From the NCBI GenBank assembly GCA_047967505.1, contig CM106541.1: DNA of 64,000 nt; one strand, 5' to 3'. This DNA is from Dipteris shenzhenensis (lineage: Eukaryota; Polypodiophyta; Polypodiopsida; Gleicheniales). Each line of letters opens with the position of its first letter. The first letter of the stretch is position 1. The position numbers and the translations under genes are program-made. Positions 1 through 10,639 of this stretch are shown here, one piece after another. The notes beneath the pieces were generated by a model. That model searched no databases. It was not told the origin of the DNA and saw nothing but the letters and a program-made list of their open reading frames with translations.

Positions 1-62
1 TATCATACAACCATGTGGCTAGTTCAGCTCAAACACGAGAACCAGGCTGGCTTGGACTTAAT

Positions 63-440
63 GTGATTATCCTAAACCAGCTCAGTGGTTGGTACATCAT
101 GTAATCGTGGTTGGCTCAGCTCAAACACCAGTTATGTGATTGTCCTAAACCATCTTGGTGGTTGGAATATCATGCAACCGTGTGGCTGGTTCAGCTCAAA
201 CACCATAACCGGACTTAATGTGATTGTCCTAAACCAGCTCGGTGGTTGAAACATCATTCAATCATGGTTGGGTTAGCTCAAACACCAGTTATGTGATTGC
301 CCTAAACTAGTCCTGTGGTTGGAATATCATGCAATTGTCTGGCTGGTTTAGCTCAAACACTAGAGCCAGGCTTGCTTAGGTGGACTTAATGTGATTGTCC
401 TAAACCAGCTTGGTGGTTGGAACATCATGCAATCATGATT
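63..440. repeat. Tandem array with alternating 73-bp and 84-98-bp monomers
   Basis: A unit starting GTGATTGTCCTAAACCAGCT recurs at about 63, 136, 220, 293 and 391. Spacings are 73, 84, 73 and 98 bp, so short and long monomers alternate and the true period is a dimer of about 157-171 bp. Each unit carries the core ACCAGCTCGGTGGTTGG followed by a CATCATGCAA stretch. The array probably continues to the left of the window. I see no coding potential. Confidence 0.85.
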
Positions 441-480
441 AGGTCATGTCAAACACCAGTTAAGGCTAGAGGAGGTAGCC

Positions 481-684
481 ATTGGCAATGAAATGCATTT
501 TTGTTGGTTTAGGATTACCTGCAACCCCCACAAAATATAACCTTTAGTAAATCCCAAACAACCACTTCACTTGCTTTAGTAAATCCCAATCAATAAATCC
601 CAAACAAGGGAAAATGTAAATCCCAAACAGTATACTAATCCCAAACAACCACCACTGAGCTTGTTTTAGTGACAATGACTGTGC
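481..684. other. Non-coding AT-rich stretch with AAATCCCAAACA repeats
   Basis: No gene is recognisable. The motif AAATCCCAAACA or close variants recurs several times between about 550 and 650, suggesting local slippage duplication. Confidence 0.5.
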
Positions 685-895
685 ATGAGGGATCATCTAA
701 TTCATAGGTTCAGATTAGCATTTGGTCGGAATCAGACTGTAATAACAATGATTGTGCATGAGGGACCATCTAATTCACAGGCTCAGATTAGCATTGAGCC
801 AAAATCAAGCCAGAATCAGACTGTAATAATAATGACTTTGCATCTAGTTCACAAGCTTAGATTAGCATTCCGTCGGTTTATCAGGGTGAAATAAC
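685..895. repeat. Three-copy 73-74 bp tandem repeat
   Basis: The segment TCAGATTAGCATT recurs at about 711, 784 and 858, giving spacings of 73 and 74 bp. The flanking parts GTGCATGAGGGA and CAGACTGTAATAA also repeat. A small plus-strand reading frame runs through it only because the repeat is free of stops; I do not regard it as a gene. Confidence 0.8.
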
Positions 896-1590
896 AATAG
901 TTTTGAATGAGAACTAGCATTAAGGTGAGATAGACTGTAAGAACACATCACACAGTTAGAATTGCCATCTAATTGCATGTCATGAGTGAAGCAGTCATAA
1001 GAAAATAGAACCTTTGAATCCAACTAAATGCAACATTTTCAAATTATAAGGTCCAGCTAAGTGAAGCAATCGTATCCAAAGACGTATAAATGGAGAATTA
1101 TTTCTTTAAATCTCAAGTTATATAGAAAAGCCAAATGTATAGTCAGCCCCTAAAGTTATATACCTAGGTAGTATACAACCAAGTTTTACTCTTCTACATT
1201 TTAAAGAGAGACAACCATCGTATCTAAGTATGGATAAATACAAAGACAATTTACTATTGTTTTTTTCAAAGAAGACAATTTACTACACCATCTAATCGCA
1301 CATCATGGCTAGACGATGATGTATATGACTGCCTACACTAGGCTGGGCTACTAGCAAAGCTAAGTGTATGTGCCACCGCTCCTCCCCCCTCATCCCATTG
1401 ATCACGTACACCTATGTGAGCATTCTTGACAGCCCTTTGCGTCTGAGTAAGTACTCTAAAGAATGAGTTGGGTTTTTTACCAACATACATGTATAAAAGT
1501 TTTATGGCTCAATAATTATAGTTCCTCAATTATCTTTCTATGTGATGCTGGTCTAGATACGATTGCTGGTACTCTGTTGTATGTTCGTAG
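896..1590. other. Intergenic, nothing recognised
   Basis: AT-rich sequence without a supportable gene, RNA or mobile-element signature. Confidence 0.5.
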
Positions 1591-1593
1591 CCG

Positions 1594-1622
1594 TGGTGGA
1601 CGCGGTGGACGCGGTGGACGTG
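1594..1622 (+). repeat. 9-bp minisatellite (GGTGGACGC) with RGG-coding potential
   Basis: Three tandem copies of GGTGGACGC would read Arg-Gly-Gly in one plus-strand frame (a 72-codon frame at 1463-1681). RGG tails occur on RNA-binding proteins, but no RNA-binding domain or splice-supported upstream exon is visible. It is recorded as a minisatellite with doubtful coding value. Confidence 0.4.
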
Positions 1623-1631
1623 GAGTGAATG

Positions 1632-2075
1632 GCCGTCGCAAGCTTTCCTGTGCAGTACATGGCCGCAGACATTTTTCTTAGGGATGTTTGTATGTCTATT
1701 GTAGATTTTGTATGTTCACTTATGACTTTATTTGTGGCTGTGTATTTGGATATATCAATTAGTTCTTTGATGTAGCTATTGCATGTTCAGACATGTGACT
1801 GCACTTTTGGATGTGATATTTTGAAGTACTCTGTCATACAGAATTTTTTTTTGGACATGTCGGATGTGGAGTACATGGCTGATGCAAGCTTTTCCCTACA
1901 ATACATGGCCGCAGACTTTTCCCTTTAGGGATGTTTGTGTGTCTATTGTAGATTTTGTATGTTCAGTTATGACGTTGTATGCGGATGTGTATTTGGACAT
2001 ATCAATGAGTTCTTTGGTTTCACTTTCGGGTGTAATATTTTGAAGTACTATGTCATAGACATTTTTTTGGGTCAG
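1632..2075. repeat. Imperfect direct duplication of about 210-250 bp
   Basis: Copy 1 (about 1632-1850) and copy 2 (about 1880-2075) share, in order, GCAAGCTTT, TACATGGCCGCAGAC, GGGATGTTTGT, TCTATTGTAGATTTTGTATG, a TATCAATNAGTTCTTTG stretch and TTTTGAAGTACT. The offset shrinks from about 249 to 210 bp because copy 2 lacks an internal piece. No gene is evident. Confidence 0.8.
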
Positions 2076-2111
2076 AATATGTTGCTGGTTTCAGACATTT
2101 TAGCATCTTGA

Positions 2112-2150
2112 GACCCGGCGGAGCGGGTCGCTAGCCCGTCGTAGACGGGT
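2112..2150. other. Two adjacent GC-rich hairpins
   Basis: GACCCG (2112-2117) pairs with CGGGTC (2124-2129) across a 6-nt loop. CCCGTC (2135-2140) pairs with GACGGG (2144-2149) across GTA. The arms are similar enough to cross-pair. The block is a GC-rich island in AT-rich DNA. Its function is unknown. Confidence 0.55.
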
Positions 2151-2742
2151 CAGGTTACTCGTCTTCCTTATGGTGAATTGAATAACCCAAGCATTCCTGC
2201 CAATCTGTGAGTCACTTCTCTTTTCTTCGTACTTCAGTTTAGATTAAGCTACCACAGCTTACATGAAACATGACACAAAAGTAAAGAGAGGATGTATAGG
2301 ACTCCGATGGTACAGCAAGCTTGTTTCTTCCAGTCGGACTAAGCAGGCATAATTTAAGAAAGGGGTCCCTAGGCTTCTCTTCTTCAAGTCTTGGGTACAC
2401 GAGCTTCAAAACAAACAAAACTTCAATTATGCTCAATGCCTTCTAAAGGGGGATTCTAGTTTTTTAATTTTTTGTTTACGGCCTTAGGCAGCCTAGAGGG
2501 AAGTTTTGATTCTTTCAGCCCTCGTGAAACCAATTGTCACAAATGTGGATTGATTGGAAACAAACCTAGATGTTGATTTGTAGATGTTGACTTGAAAAGC
2601 CGTCACTCAAGATCAACGATTCTCAATTTCCTCTAAATTTATTTTGAGAGGGAGGGCAGGAGAGGGCATTCATTTTATCTAAAATGCCACGCGGTCCCAA
2701 AGCAAGAAGATCATGAGTGAACATGGTTGGGGTAGGTGGGTT

Positions 2743-2788
2743 GGGGGGGGGGGGGTTTGTGTGTGAGAGAGAGAGAGAGAAGAGAGAG
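2743..2788. repeat. Poly-G run followed by a (GA)n microsatellite
   Basis: A run of 13 G (2743-2755) is followed by TTTGTGTGT and an imperfect (GA)n tract. Small frames here are artefacts of simple sequence. The surrounding 2150-3380 contains no recognisable gene. Confidence 0.9.
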
Positions 2789-3380
2789 TATGAAAAATAG
2801 ACTCTAAAAAGCAATCAATAGGATAAGGACTTATAAGAGAAACATAAACAGGGCATTGCCTCCTAGTATAGTGGTAAAGCAAGTGCTTTTGGATACAAAA
2901 GTTGGATACAAAAGAGAAAGCAAATGATCTTTTAAAGGGGATGGAGCTATTAGAAGGCAAATTTTGTAGGATGATCTCTCTAAATGGAAATTTGAAACAC
3001 AACTAAATTAAAGTTTTAAAAATTACATGAGTGAAATTCACAAAAGCGTCTCAATCCTTCTCCATAGCACTTCCTCCTGAGGAGGCATTGCTAATAAATG
3101 TAGAAAATAATACTAAGAAATTCCAACAATGAAGTTAAAGGCACTTGCCATGCTGGCTGTTTACTCTCCCATTGAACGAGCTCGCTAATATGTACCTAGT
3201 AGCAGTTGCACAATTGCCTCAAGAGCAATTGCCAGGGAGCTGGGTGTGCTGCTAGAACAACTAGAGGAATCCATCGTGTGATACTCCACCACTAAAGAAC
3301 GCAAGAGGTACTGTCGAAGAAGCCCCCTCTTGGCACAAACTACCTCAGCCCACTGGTGCTAGGTACACTCCTCTGGATTG

Positions 3381-3638
3381 CTCGGGAGGTGCACTACCAA
3401 GAAACCCTATGTGTCATGTGTGTACAAAGGGTACTAAAAAAAACCCTCCACTAAAATTTTGGCCCCAATAAAAACACCCCTCTTTACTTATGGACTAAGT
3501 GATTTTTCCCTTAAATTGAATTAAAAACCCCCTCTTGTTATTGTAAACCTGTTAAATTTTTTTAAAAAGTTCAATTAAAATATCCCTCTTTTTGAATGCA
3601 CATGGTACACTAAAATTTTATGAGTTGAACCCCCCAAG
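3381..3638 (+). mobile_element. MITE copy 1 (family with CTYGGGGGGT termini)
   Basis: A non-coding element of about 258 bp starts CTCGGGAGGTGCACTACC. Its far end, read on the opposite strand, is CTTGGGGGGTTCAACTC. Imperfect inverted repeats of about 50 bp include GTGTCATGTGTGTACAAAGGG against GTGTACCATGTGCATTCAAA. Flanking octamers CTGGATTG and CTAGGCTG match at five of eight positions, compatible with an eroded 8-bp target-site duplication. The inside is AT-rich with C-runs and no ORF. Confidence 0.65.
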
Positions 3639-3827
3639 CTAGGCTGGTACTGGTACATTGGGTCATCTAGTACAATAATCCAACTATTGGTACTGGTACA
3701 TGACTCCAACAGGAGGTATTGGAACAACTATCCAACCGATACTACCACCGATGCAAGGTCTGCTTATGTGCATCGGCACCTGTATCACATAGCTAGATAG
3801 CCACCTCTGAAGCCCCCTCTAAAGTAC

Positions 3828-4030
3828 CTCGGGGGGTGCACTACTAGAAACCTTAGGTATCATGTGCATTCAAGGGGTATTTTAAAAACCCCTCAACTAA
3901 AATTTCCCCCTTTATAAAACCACCCCTCTTTACTTACGAACTAACAAAATTTTCCCTTAACTTGAATTAAAATACCTTTCCTGTTATTGTCACATGGTAT
4001 ACTAAAATTTTGTGAGGTGAACCCCCCAAG
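3828..4030 (+). mobile_element. MITE copy 2, perfect 8-bp target-site duplication
   Basis: An element of about 203 bp starts CTCGGGGGGTGCACTACT and ends ACCCCCCAAG. It is flanked by a perfect TAAAGTAC octamer (3820-3827 and 4031-4038). It aligns with copy 1 over most of its length but lacks about 50 bp near the right end. An 8-bp duplication is usual for hAT-type transposition (family knowledge). The G-rich termini are not typical of hAT, so the superfamily is open. Confidence 0.75.
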
Positions 4031-4038
4031 TAAAGTAC

Positions 4039-5277
4039 AAACGGATATATTGTCGCCAGATCAATGAACTTCAGTGCTCCGATGACAACGGGCATATTCG
4101 CTCACAAGGATCAATCAACTGTGTGTGGGTTCTCGCATTGGCAATCTACTGACCCATCCAGATCTCTAGCAGCATCAGACAAACATAGCAACTGAACACT
4201 AGGAGACCCCCTTTGGATTTACCAAGTCATAACGTCCAAACAGACTACAACCTGGTAACTTTCACTTGAGTCAACAGGAACAACTCCTCATGGGGCTCAC
4301 GGTCCTGCCTAAAAGCCTACCTTGATAAATGACACCCTCCTCGGCAGGTCGTGCTACCACAAAGAAGAAAGCAATCCTCCATCTGGATTTGGAAAGCGTG
4401 CTGGCAACACCTACCTCATGCTACTAGAAGGCTGGAGTATACGTGATCATAGCAGAACCACTATTGGCCAATTGACCTCTCAACTTTCCTTTGGGGACGC
4501 TGACGCCAATAATGACCTTTCTGGCCACATTGGTTACACATACGGAATGTCTTCAGAGCTTCTCATTCCTCAGCCATCAGTTGCTTTTTTCCTTTCTATT
4601 CAACTACCAAAGCATTCGGCTGACTCTCATAGGTACGATCTACAAAGCGCTCCTCCTGGTCAAGCACCATTGGGACCAATTACTCCGAGGTCAACTCATT
4701 CATCCTACCACTAGTGATCAACGTCGAATAGAAGGCCCCATAGTGAGAGGATAAATGGGATAGTAAAGTTATGGCCATGTCCTCGGACGATATATGATTC
4801 CCTACCTTGAGGATCTCCTACTGAAGCTCCTATAACTTGTTGACATGGTCCCGCATCGATGAAGGCTTCTTGGCATGTATGATTTTTTCAAGTTAGTTTC
4901 GTTAAGAAGCTAAACTTTTATATTGGAGTCGAAAGTTTGTATGCTTTAATAAAAATAAATGTTTGAAACATTCGCCAGGGTTTGAAACTTTTATGTAAAA
5001 AATTTTAAACTAGGAAACACAATGTCTATTGCTTCAAAAAATAGCATTCAAGCATATTCAAAACATAAATGCATTATGACCATTTACCAAAACTGTCAAA
5101 CTGCAGGACAGTGCTCCAAAGATAAGATTGAAAAATGCCTCAGATCACTTCCAATGGTCAAACATCCAAAAGACCAAAGATAACTGACATAATTTAAATG
5201 AAAATATAATAAAAAGCACCACATTCTACCAATATTGTGAAACTTAAAAAATGAGCTTGAAAACTTTTGCCAAGATT
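4039..5277. other. Intergenic; unrecognised open frame at 4322-4714 (+)
   Basis: A 130-codon plus-strand frame (4322-4714) and an overlapping 87-codon frame (4491-4754) are present. Neither shows a domain or motif I recognise, and there is no intron or promoter support. They may be chance frames in old transposon debris. 4760-5277 is AT-rich with nothing recognised. Confidence 0.35.
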
Positions 5278-6065
5278 TTATATTAATATACAAGCATAGC
5301 TTCGATAAAAACACCTTTGCTTTTTGGGATCCAACAAACGCATCTGGACTACCATGGAAACCCTCTTCATGGGAGAGTTTCGATTATACATGGATGCCAA
5401 ATACTCCCATATACTCTTGGCCACTATCGTGTGCTTCAGGTGATTAATCACCAGAGGAGTACAGTTAAGGAAAATGAATGATCTTACCCTTGCAGTACGG
5501 TCCCAGAGTGGGACAGGGTCTCGGCCTCCTTCTACTCCAGGATGCCAAGGTCCTTCGCAGGGGGATTTAGTCATACCTATCAAGATGGAATCTTCTAGAT
5601 CGTATGAATGTAACATTGACACCACCATCACCCGCCAGACACTATATAATTAGGTCCATCCAACTGCCGGTCAACCGAAAACATGAGCAATACTCGAATT
5701 CAAATTTTGTTCTCTTCCATCTCGAGCAAGGTCACTATGTCGAGGAGAGAGCTGAACTGAAAGATAAGGTGGATGGGATAGACAGTGAGAGAAGGTAGAA
5801 ACAAGGAGTGGGCTAGAGAAGAGGATGAAGGGGATGACAACCCAAGATACATTCACACCTCGCTATCGACCCCTTGGGAACATCTCCTCTCTGATCTGAA
5901 AACACCCTTCAAAGTCACCTTTTGCTGGTCACCCAAACAGTCCACTCTTTGCACACGCTTCTCCTCAAATGCATCTCCAAACAACACCCTAATCCTCCTC
6001 TTTGTGTAGTAGCTCAACGCTCCCTTCGCTCCTCCGATCTCAAGCCAACCATGTCTCTGATACCA
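5278..6065 (-). mobile_element. Truncated copia element: PBS and gag N-terminal part
   Basis: On the minus strand a tRNA-Met primer-binding site (complement of TCTCTGATACCA, 6054-6065) is followed downstream by a gag reading frame (5631-5278). The frame contains the UBN2/copia-gag pattern AKSIWEYLASMYNRNSPMKR and an upstream WDRTARVRSFIFLN segment, which corresponds to the W..AD..A..I.L region of plant copia gags. The frame is cut at its 3' end and nothing downstream belongs to it. It is a dead 5' fragment; the matching LTR would lie just right of 6065. Confidence 0.65.
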
Positions 6066-6120
6066 TTTGAGAAGTGCAGTAGAAATGAACGGGGAAGACA
6101 GAGAGCATGCCTCACATGCA

Positions 6121-6376
6121 TGTTGAGAAACTATCTCAGCATCATGTTTTCAATATTGTGCATAGCACTAGCACATAGAGTGCCATAAAGGGAGCATAAA
6201 GGAAATGGTTGGAAACCCTAACCCTAACCCTAAAGGGATTAGTATATATTCATCATTTTCAACGAAATTTAGTGTACAATTAGTCATTTTGTGGTGTGCT
6301 CTCTAGCTGTGCCCTCTGTCCTCATCTCCACTCTTCTGTCCTCTCCTCTCTCCATATTTGTTCATGGTATCAGAGC
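6121..6376 (+). mobile_element. Copia 5' LTR and PBS, with telobox promoter
   Basis: Plus-strand LTR of about 244 bp: a plausible TG start at 6121 (TGTTGAGAAAC), a CA end at 6363-6364, then TGGTATCAGAGC (6365-6376), the tRNA-Met primer-binding site. Inside, AAACCCTAACCCTAACCCTAAA (telobox-like, about 6213-6234) sits just before a TATA-like GTATATATT. That spacing fits a U3 promoter and arguing against a chromosome-end remnant. A short gag-like start follows near 6761 but is soon broken. No 3' LTR is seen. Confidence 0.55.
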
Positions 6377-7432
6377 TCCCTTGCCTTCTGCTGAGGCATC
6401 AAGATCATCGTGTGAGTGATTAAGAGATTGAGAGATTGAGTGTTCTTTTACTTCCATTGAGTGATATAGAAATTACACCATTTGAGAGAAATTCCATCCA
6501 TTTCATTTCTACTTGTGAGAGGTTCTTATAAATAATTCCGTTCACAGAGAGAGAAAGAGATAGGGAGAGTTCTCTGAGTGTTCACTTAGCTCATTGAGAG
6601 GTTTTAATTGCTTTGGACCTTCTAAGTCAACTAGAGGAATTTGAGGTTCTTGATGGTGCCTTGAGATTGCCATTGAGAGAGAGTTCTTCTTCTTATTCTT
6701 AGGGAGAGAGAGACAGTTTTGTAGTATAATTCTGCTTCGATCAACCTCCATCAAAAGCTATGAGCTCATTAGGCCTCCATACAAGACAGCCCAGTTGTGC
6801 CACTCCAACAAACTAGCAGTGAGGCATCCAACATAAGCAGCAGCTTCAACAACTAGCACTCCATCAGTGATAGGAGCAGCGACTCCTTCAACGAATAGGC
6901 AAACCACAAGCATCGACCAAAAAGACTCCAACAACTTCCATGGGTAGAGGCACCTCTACACCAAACTCACTGACCACCTCAACTCACGACACCACCCAAA
7001 CACCTCTACAACATGAGCAAATAGTCCACAATGGTGTGCTCATACACAACTATCTGTAGCACGGTAATGCCTTGGCGGAAATCCTCGCAAGTCAATAGAA
7101 TCTTTTCAATTCTATCAAAATATTCTAGATTCCAATCTTATCCCTACCGCATGCTTGTTTTGTTAAACACGTGGCAATCTTTGATTTTGACATGTCATTA
7201 GGAACTCCACTTTAGCCATAGAATTTGACAGTAGAGTCTCCATAAAACCTATGAAATGAGGGTCGAGTTAGGGCCTACTCCCATGTATTCCATGGATTGT
7301 AGAATAAAACCCCATTCCATTTTGTCATCTTGGGGTGCCAACTCCCTTTCGTAAAAAAACTATCAAAATCTTGAGTATGAGATGAATTTCACAATTATAT
7401 GCCATGAGTAGAAATTATTTAAATTAACATGG
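6377..7432. other. Decayed element leader and intergenic sequence
   Basis: GA-rich leader sequence follows the primer-binding site. The ATG near 6761 opens a frame of less than 20 codons. Beyond about 7100 nothing is recognisable. Confidence 0.4.
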
Positions 7433-7539
7433 TTGTGGGTCAATGTTTGCTTGGGTGTAGTCAATCACAAAACTCTTTTTGGGGCCATTTTGGGGCCACG
7501 ACGTGATGCGCTCTCGGGTGAATATTTGAATTTTTCACG

Positions 7540-8180
7540 GACCCATACTCTCGTCGAGAATTTTCGCGATGTCATGAAGGCGCACTGTCGTAATAATGAG
7601 ACACAATCTATTAGTTCAAAACACTACATAGCTCGACACACCGCATCTCTGCAGTACTTCGCACAGTGCAGCCTTTGGCCTACGTTGCCTAATCACTTAT
7701 CATCGCGCAGCCTTTTTCGCAACTTTGCCACCTGTCACTAGGCACCGCACCCATGCAGATCATTAAAATTGAAGGCTGGGTTGGAGAGACCACCGCGATG
7801 GTTCTTGGCATAATAATTAGACACAATCTAGCATTCTGATCACCGCCGCATCACAGTCTCTGGCCTGACCACCTGTCATCATGCAGCCTTTTGCCGCATC
7901 TTTGCCCACAACCCATGCGAATCATAGGTTGGCTTGGAGAGACCGTCGCATTGGTTTTTGGCATAATAACGAGATGCAATATGTCATTCTGAGCATCACC
8001 TTAGCACAGTCTCTGGCCTGATGACCTGTCATCATCGAGAATTCAATGTTGTCTTAGAGAGACCACCGCGCCGGTTCTTGGAGTTATAGCTCTGTTACCT
8101 ATTTTTACATATTACAAGAGGAGACCAGCGTGCTGGCAAACAGAACGAGATCTACGAAAGCCACCGCACTAGTTCTTTGA
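7540..8180. repeat. Degenerate tandem repeat, 153/120-bp spacing
   Basis: The segment GGAGAGACCACCGCGATGGTTCTTGG recurs with changes at about 7783, 7936 and 8056, and in weaker form near 8150. It is followed each time by CATAATAA, GACACAATCTA and CAGTCTCTGGCCTGA-like stretches. Spacings are 153 and 120 bp. The unit is GC-richer than its surroundings. The ORF at 7433-7741 overlaps the left edge and has no recognisable domain. Confidence 0.7.
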
Positions 8181-8225
8181 GTCATGTATTTGTGTACCAA
8201 GGAAAATGTATTCCATTGTGCAACC

Positions 8226-8385
8226 AAGCAAAATGCAATTAAGGATATGGTTTAGGGGCAAGGGCCATATTAACATGCCATTTTTGTCTAGTGGCATCCT
8301 AGATATTGTAAAATGCACGTCGATATGGCCCCTACCCCTAGAGGGGACCCCTCAAGGGCCATATTGTCAATTGCATTTTCTAAAA
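8226..8385. mobile_element. Small foldback (inverted-repeat) element
   Basis: The left arm starting AAAATGCAATTAAGGATATGG and the right arm ending GGCCATATTGTCAATTGCATTTT are imperfect inverted repeats of 50-70 bp around a short centre. Both arms also contain GGGCCATAT-type blocks. Length, lack of coding content and symmetry suggest a foldback MITE. I do not see a clear target-site duplication. Confidence 0.5.
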
Positions 8386-9250
8386 GTTTAATTGTATTTT
8401 TCTAGATGTATCTCCATGCAACCACAACAGTGGGGTTGTTGGAGTTATTTTAGCGCTATTTTGGTCATAAACCAAGGAAATTATAGTTCTTTCCTGGTAT
8501 TTTAGTCCTTGTTGCATAAATATAAATGAGGGCAAAAGTACAATTTATCGAGTGAAAACTGAGCAAAAGAGATTACAATGTACATCTACATCCAATAACA
8601 AGTTATATAAAAATTATCAACTTATACTGAGCAAAAATTGAATAGAGGATCTTACATTTATAAAAACTCGACAATTGCTGAGAGCCTTAAAGGCCAAAAG
8701 ATTACAGTAGCAGCCATAACCATTCAAATATAAAAGTTAACAACAGTGCATATTAAGAGCCTCAAATTGAACAAAAAGAGATTACGTAAATTCCTTAGAG
8801 ACCAAAACATTACATCCAGTGAGCCAAAAGATCATTGAGAGCCCAAAAGATCACATCCAGCCATTGCTGAGAGCCTCGTCTGAGCAATAGGGAATTTGTA
8901 CAACTCAGTTTTCCGTGAGTCTAGCTTGTTGCATTAAAAAATTTTAGGGAGCCAAAGGAGGATACGATGGAGAGGCTGAAGACCCATCCACATTGCCAAG
9001 ACTCAGATTACAGCCCCCCTAGCAAGCTGATAGTACTCTACTCTGAAAATATTGAGGCCTTCATCGACATCTAGGGGGAACCCATATAGCACAACCATAA
9101 AGAGGCCCTCTGTGAGCATGTCATCTAAGGTGATGACATGCAGATGTGTGGGGAATCAACTATGGGAATGAAGGGTCTCCACTAGTGCTAGCATTTCTGC
9201 TCCATGTGAGTGCAATGCAATCACCTTATATGAGAAGGCACATAACATTG
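8386..9250. other. Intergenic with weak GATTACA/GAGAGCC repeats
   Basis: Short degenerate motifs (AAAAGATTACA, TGCTGAGAGCC) recur between about 8560 and 8900. There is no gene signature. Confidence 0.45.
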
Positions 9251-9299
9251 GGATCACAGAGCATTAAGGGGGGGTGGTAGTAGGCATGTTGAAGATGAG

Positions 9300-9475
9300 T
9301 GGGTGAGGAGCAGATGAGCAGGGGAGAATATGAGTGACGAGAGTTGGAGGAGGGAGCGTGGAGCAAAGTAGAGCAAGGGTGGAAAAGAGCTACAGGAGGG
9401 GTGTGGAGAAAAGTAGCAGAGCGTGGGGAGCAAAGTAGCAGAGCATGGGCGGATCAGAGCAACGTCGTAAAATGC
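9300..9475. repeat. Purine-rich degenerate repeats
   Basis: Variants of GGAGCAAAGTAGCAGAGC recur several times. Two overlapping minus-strand frames here are by-products of the repeats. Confidence 0.5.
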
Positions 9476-9519
9476 CAAATACCATGGATCTTATATATAT
9501 TATAAAGTTTGAACCACTG

Positions 9520-10200
9520 TGGTAGCTGGAGCCCGAGGTTCCATCCATATTAATTGCAGGCCACCGTGGTGGAATCTTAGGCACCACCCCAGATGGGCTA
9601 GTAATCATGAAGAAGATGCCATGCGGTGCCACTCCGGTGGCTAGTAATTGACTCCCAGCCCGTAACTCCCAGCCCAGTGGAATCTTAGCCATGATAGACG
9701 TGGCTGATGAGAGCCACCACCACCGGGCAGTAATTCCCACAAAGGTAAATCATGAAGCTCTATTACCATGCACTCTAGTTCTTAGTTCTCTACTAAGCAT
9801 GCGATCCCGGTGACTGGTAATTTTTTCTGCACACCTAGTGATCATGCATGCTTAAGCGCAGTGGCATAGTGGAATCATAGCCACGACAGATGTGGCCAAT
9901 GATAGCCACCACCATCGGGCAATAATTCCCACAAAAGTAAATCATGAAGCCTAATCACCTCTAATCCCTCACTACCATGCACTCAAGTACTCTCCTGAGC
10001 ATGCAAGCCCAATGATTGGTAATTTACTGCACTCGTAGTAATCATGCAATCAAACCTAGTGGCGGTAACTGGAAGCTGGGTAATTATGGGCCACTGCGAT
10101 GGTTGGTAATTAACTACCAGCCAAGTGGGTCTTAGCCACCACCACATACGTGGCTGGGAATCTTAGATGCCACCACCTCTAATCATTCATTACCATGCAA
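9520..10200. repeat. Tandem repeat of about 192 bp
   Basis: GTGGAATCTTAGCCATGATAGACGTGGC at 9677 returns as a close variant at 9869 (offset 192). Both are followed by GCCACCACCA, GGGCAATAATTCCCACAAA, GTAAATCATGAAG and CATGCACTC. Weaker copies flank this pair near 9540 and 10120. It includes CCACCGTGGTGG and related palindromic cores. No coding content. Confidence 0.7.
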
Positions 10201-10318
10201 GCCAGTACTGCTGCCTTGAATCAATCAAAATTCGGGCCAATCCCTCTTGACCATTTCATTCTCCCTTGCAATTTCAAGCCTCCACTATTCCATTTCCTTC
10301 ACTGCTTCATCTTCTATG

Positions 10319-10517
10319 ATCGGGGGATTCACCTCCCAAAATTTTAGTGTACCATGTGCATTCAAAAGGAGGGGTATTTTAATTCCACTTTCAGAAAAAA
10401 TTTAACAAGTTTACAATAACAAGAGGGGGTTTTTAATTCAACTTTAGAAAAAAATCCGTTAGTTCATAGGTAAAGAGGGGTTGTTTTGTTGGGAAAAAAA
10501 ATATAGTTGAGGGGTTT
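10319..10517 (-). mobile_element. MITE copy 3, one end missing
   Basis: The start CGGGGGATTCACCTCCCAAAATTTTAG and the following GTGTACCATGTGCATTCAAA match the reverse complement of copies 1 and 2. Homology stops after TTGAGGGGTTT near 10517, before the other terminal repeat. It is therefore a truncated copy, in opposite orientation to copies 1 and 2. Confidence 0.65.
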
Positions 10518-10639
10518 GGCACATTGTGAGAGCCCTCCTCCCTTGATCTTGAGATCGTGACATATGCGATCTCCTCTCTCGCTCTTCAGAAGCCCAATTT
10601 GAATGCTCTCCAGTGACTTCACCAGGTTGGTACAGGAGG

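Noticed and set aside
1463-1681. 72-codon frame with an RGG run
   Set aside because: The RGG run is a 9-bp minisatellite. No RNA-binding domain or supported splice site joins it to an upstream exon.
2855-2900. tRNA-like 5' half (CTAGTATAGTGGTAAAGC) suggesting a tRNA gene or tRNA-derived SINE
   Set aside because: The A-box is convincing, but no B-box (GGTTCGANTCC) or acceptor-stem partner follows at the right distance.
6210-6236. Telomere end or interstitial telomere
   Set aside because: Only three CCCTAA units, immediately before a TATA box within an LTR; better explained as a promoter telobox.
9390-9740. 116-codon minus-strand frame
   Set aside because: It lies across two classes of degenerate repeat, with no domain or conserved codon pattern.
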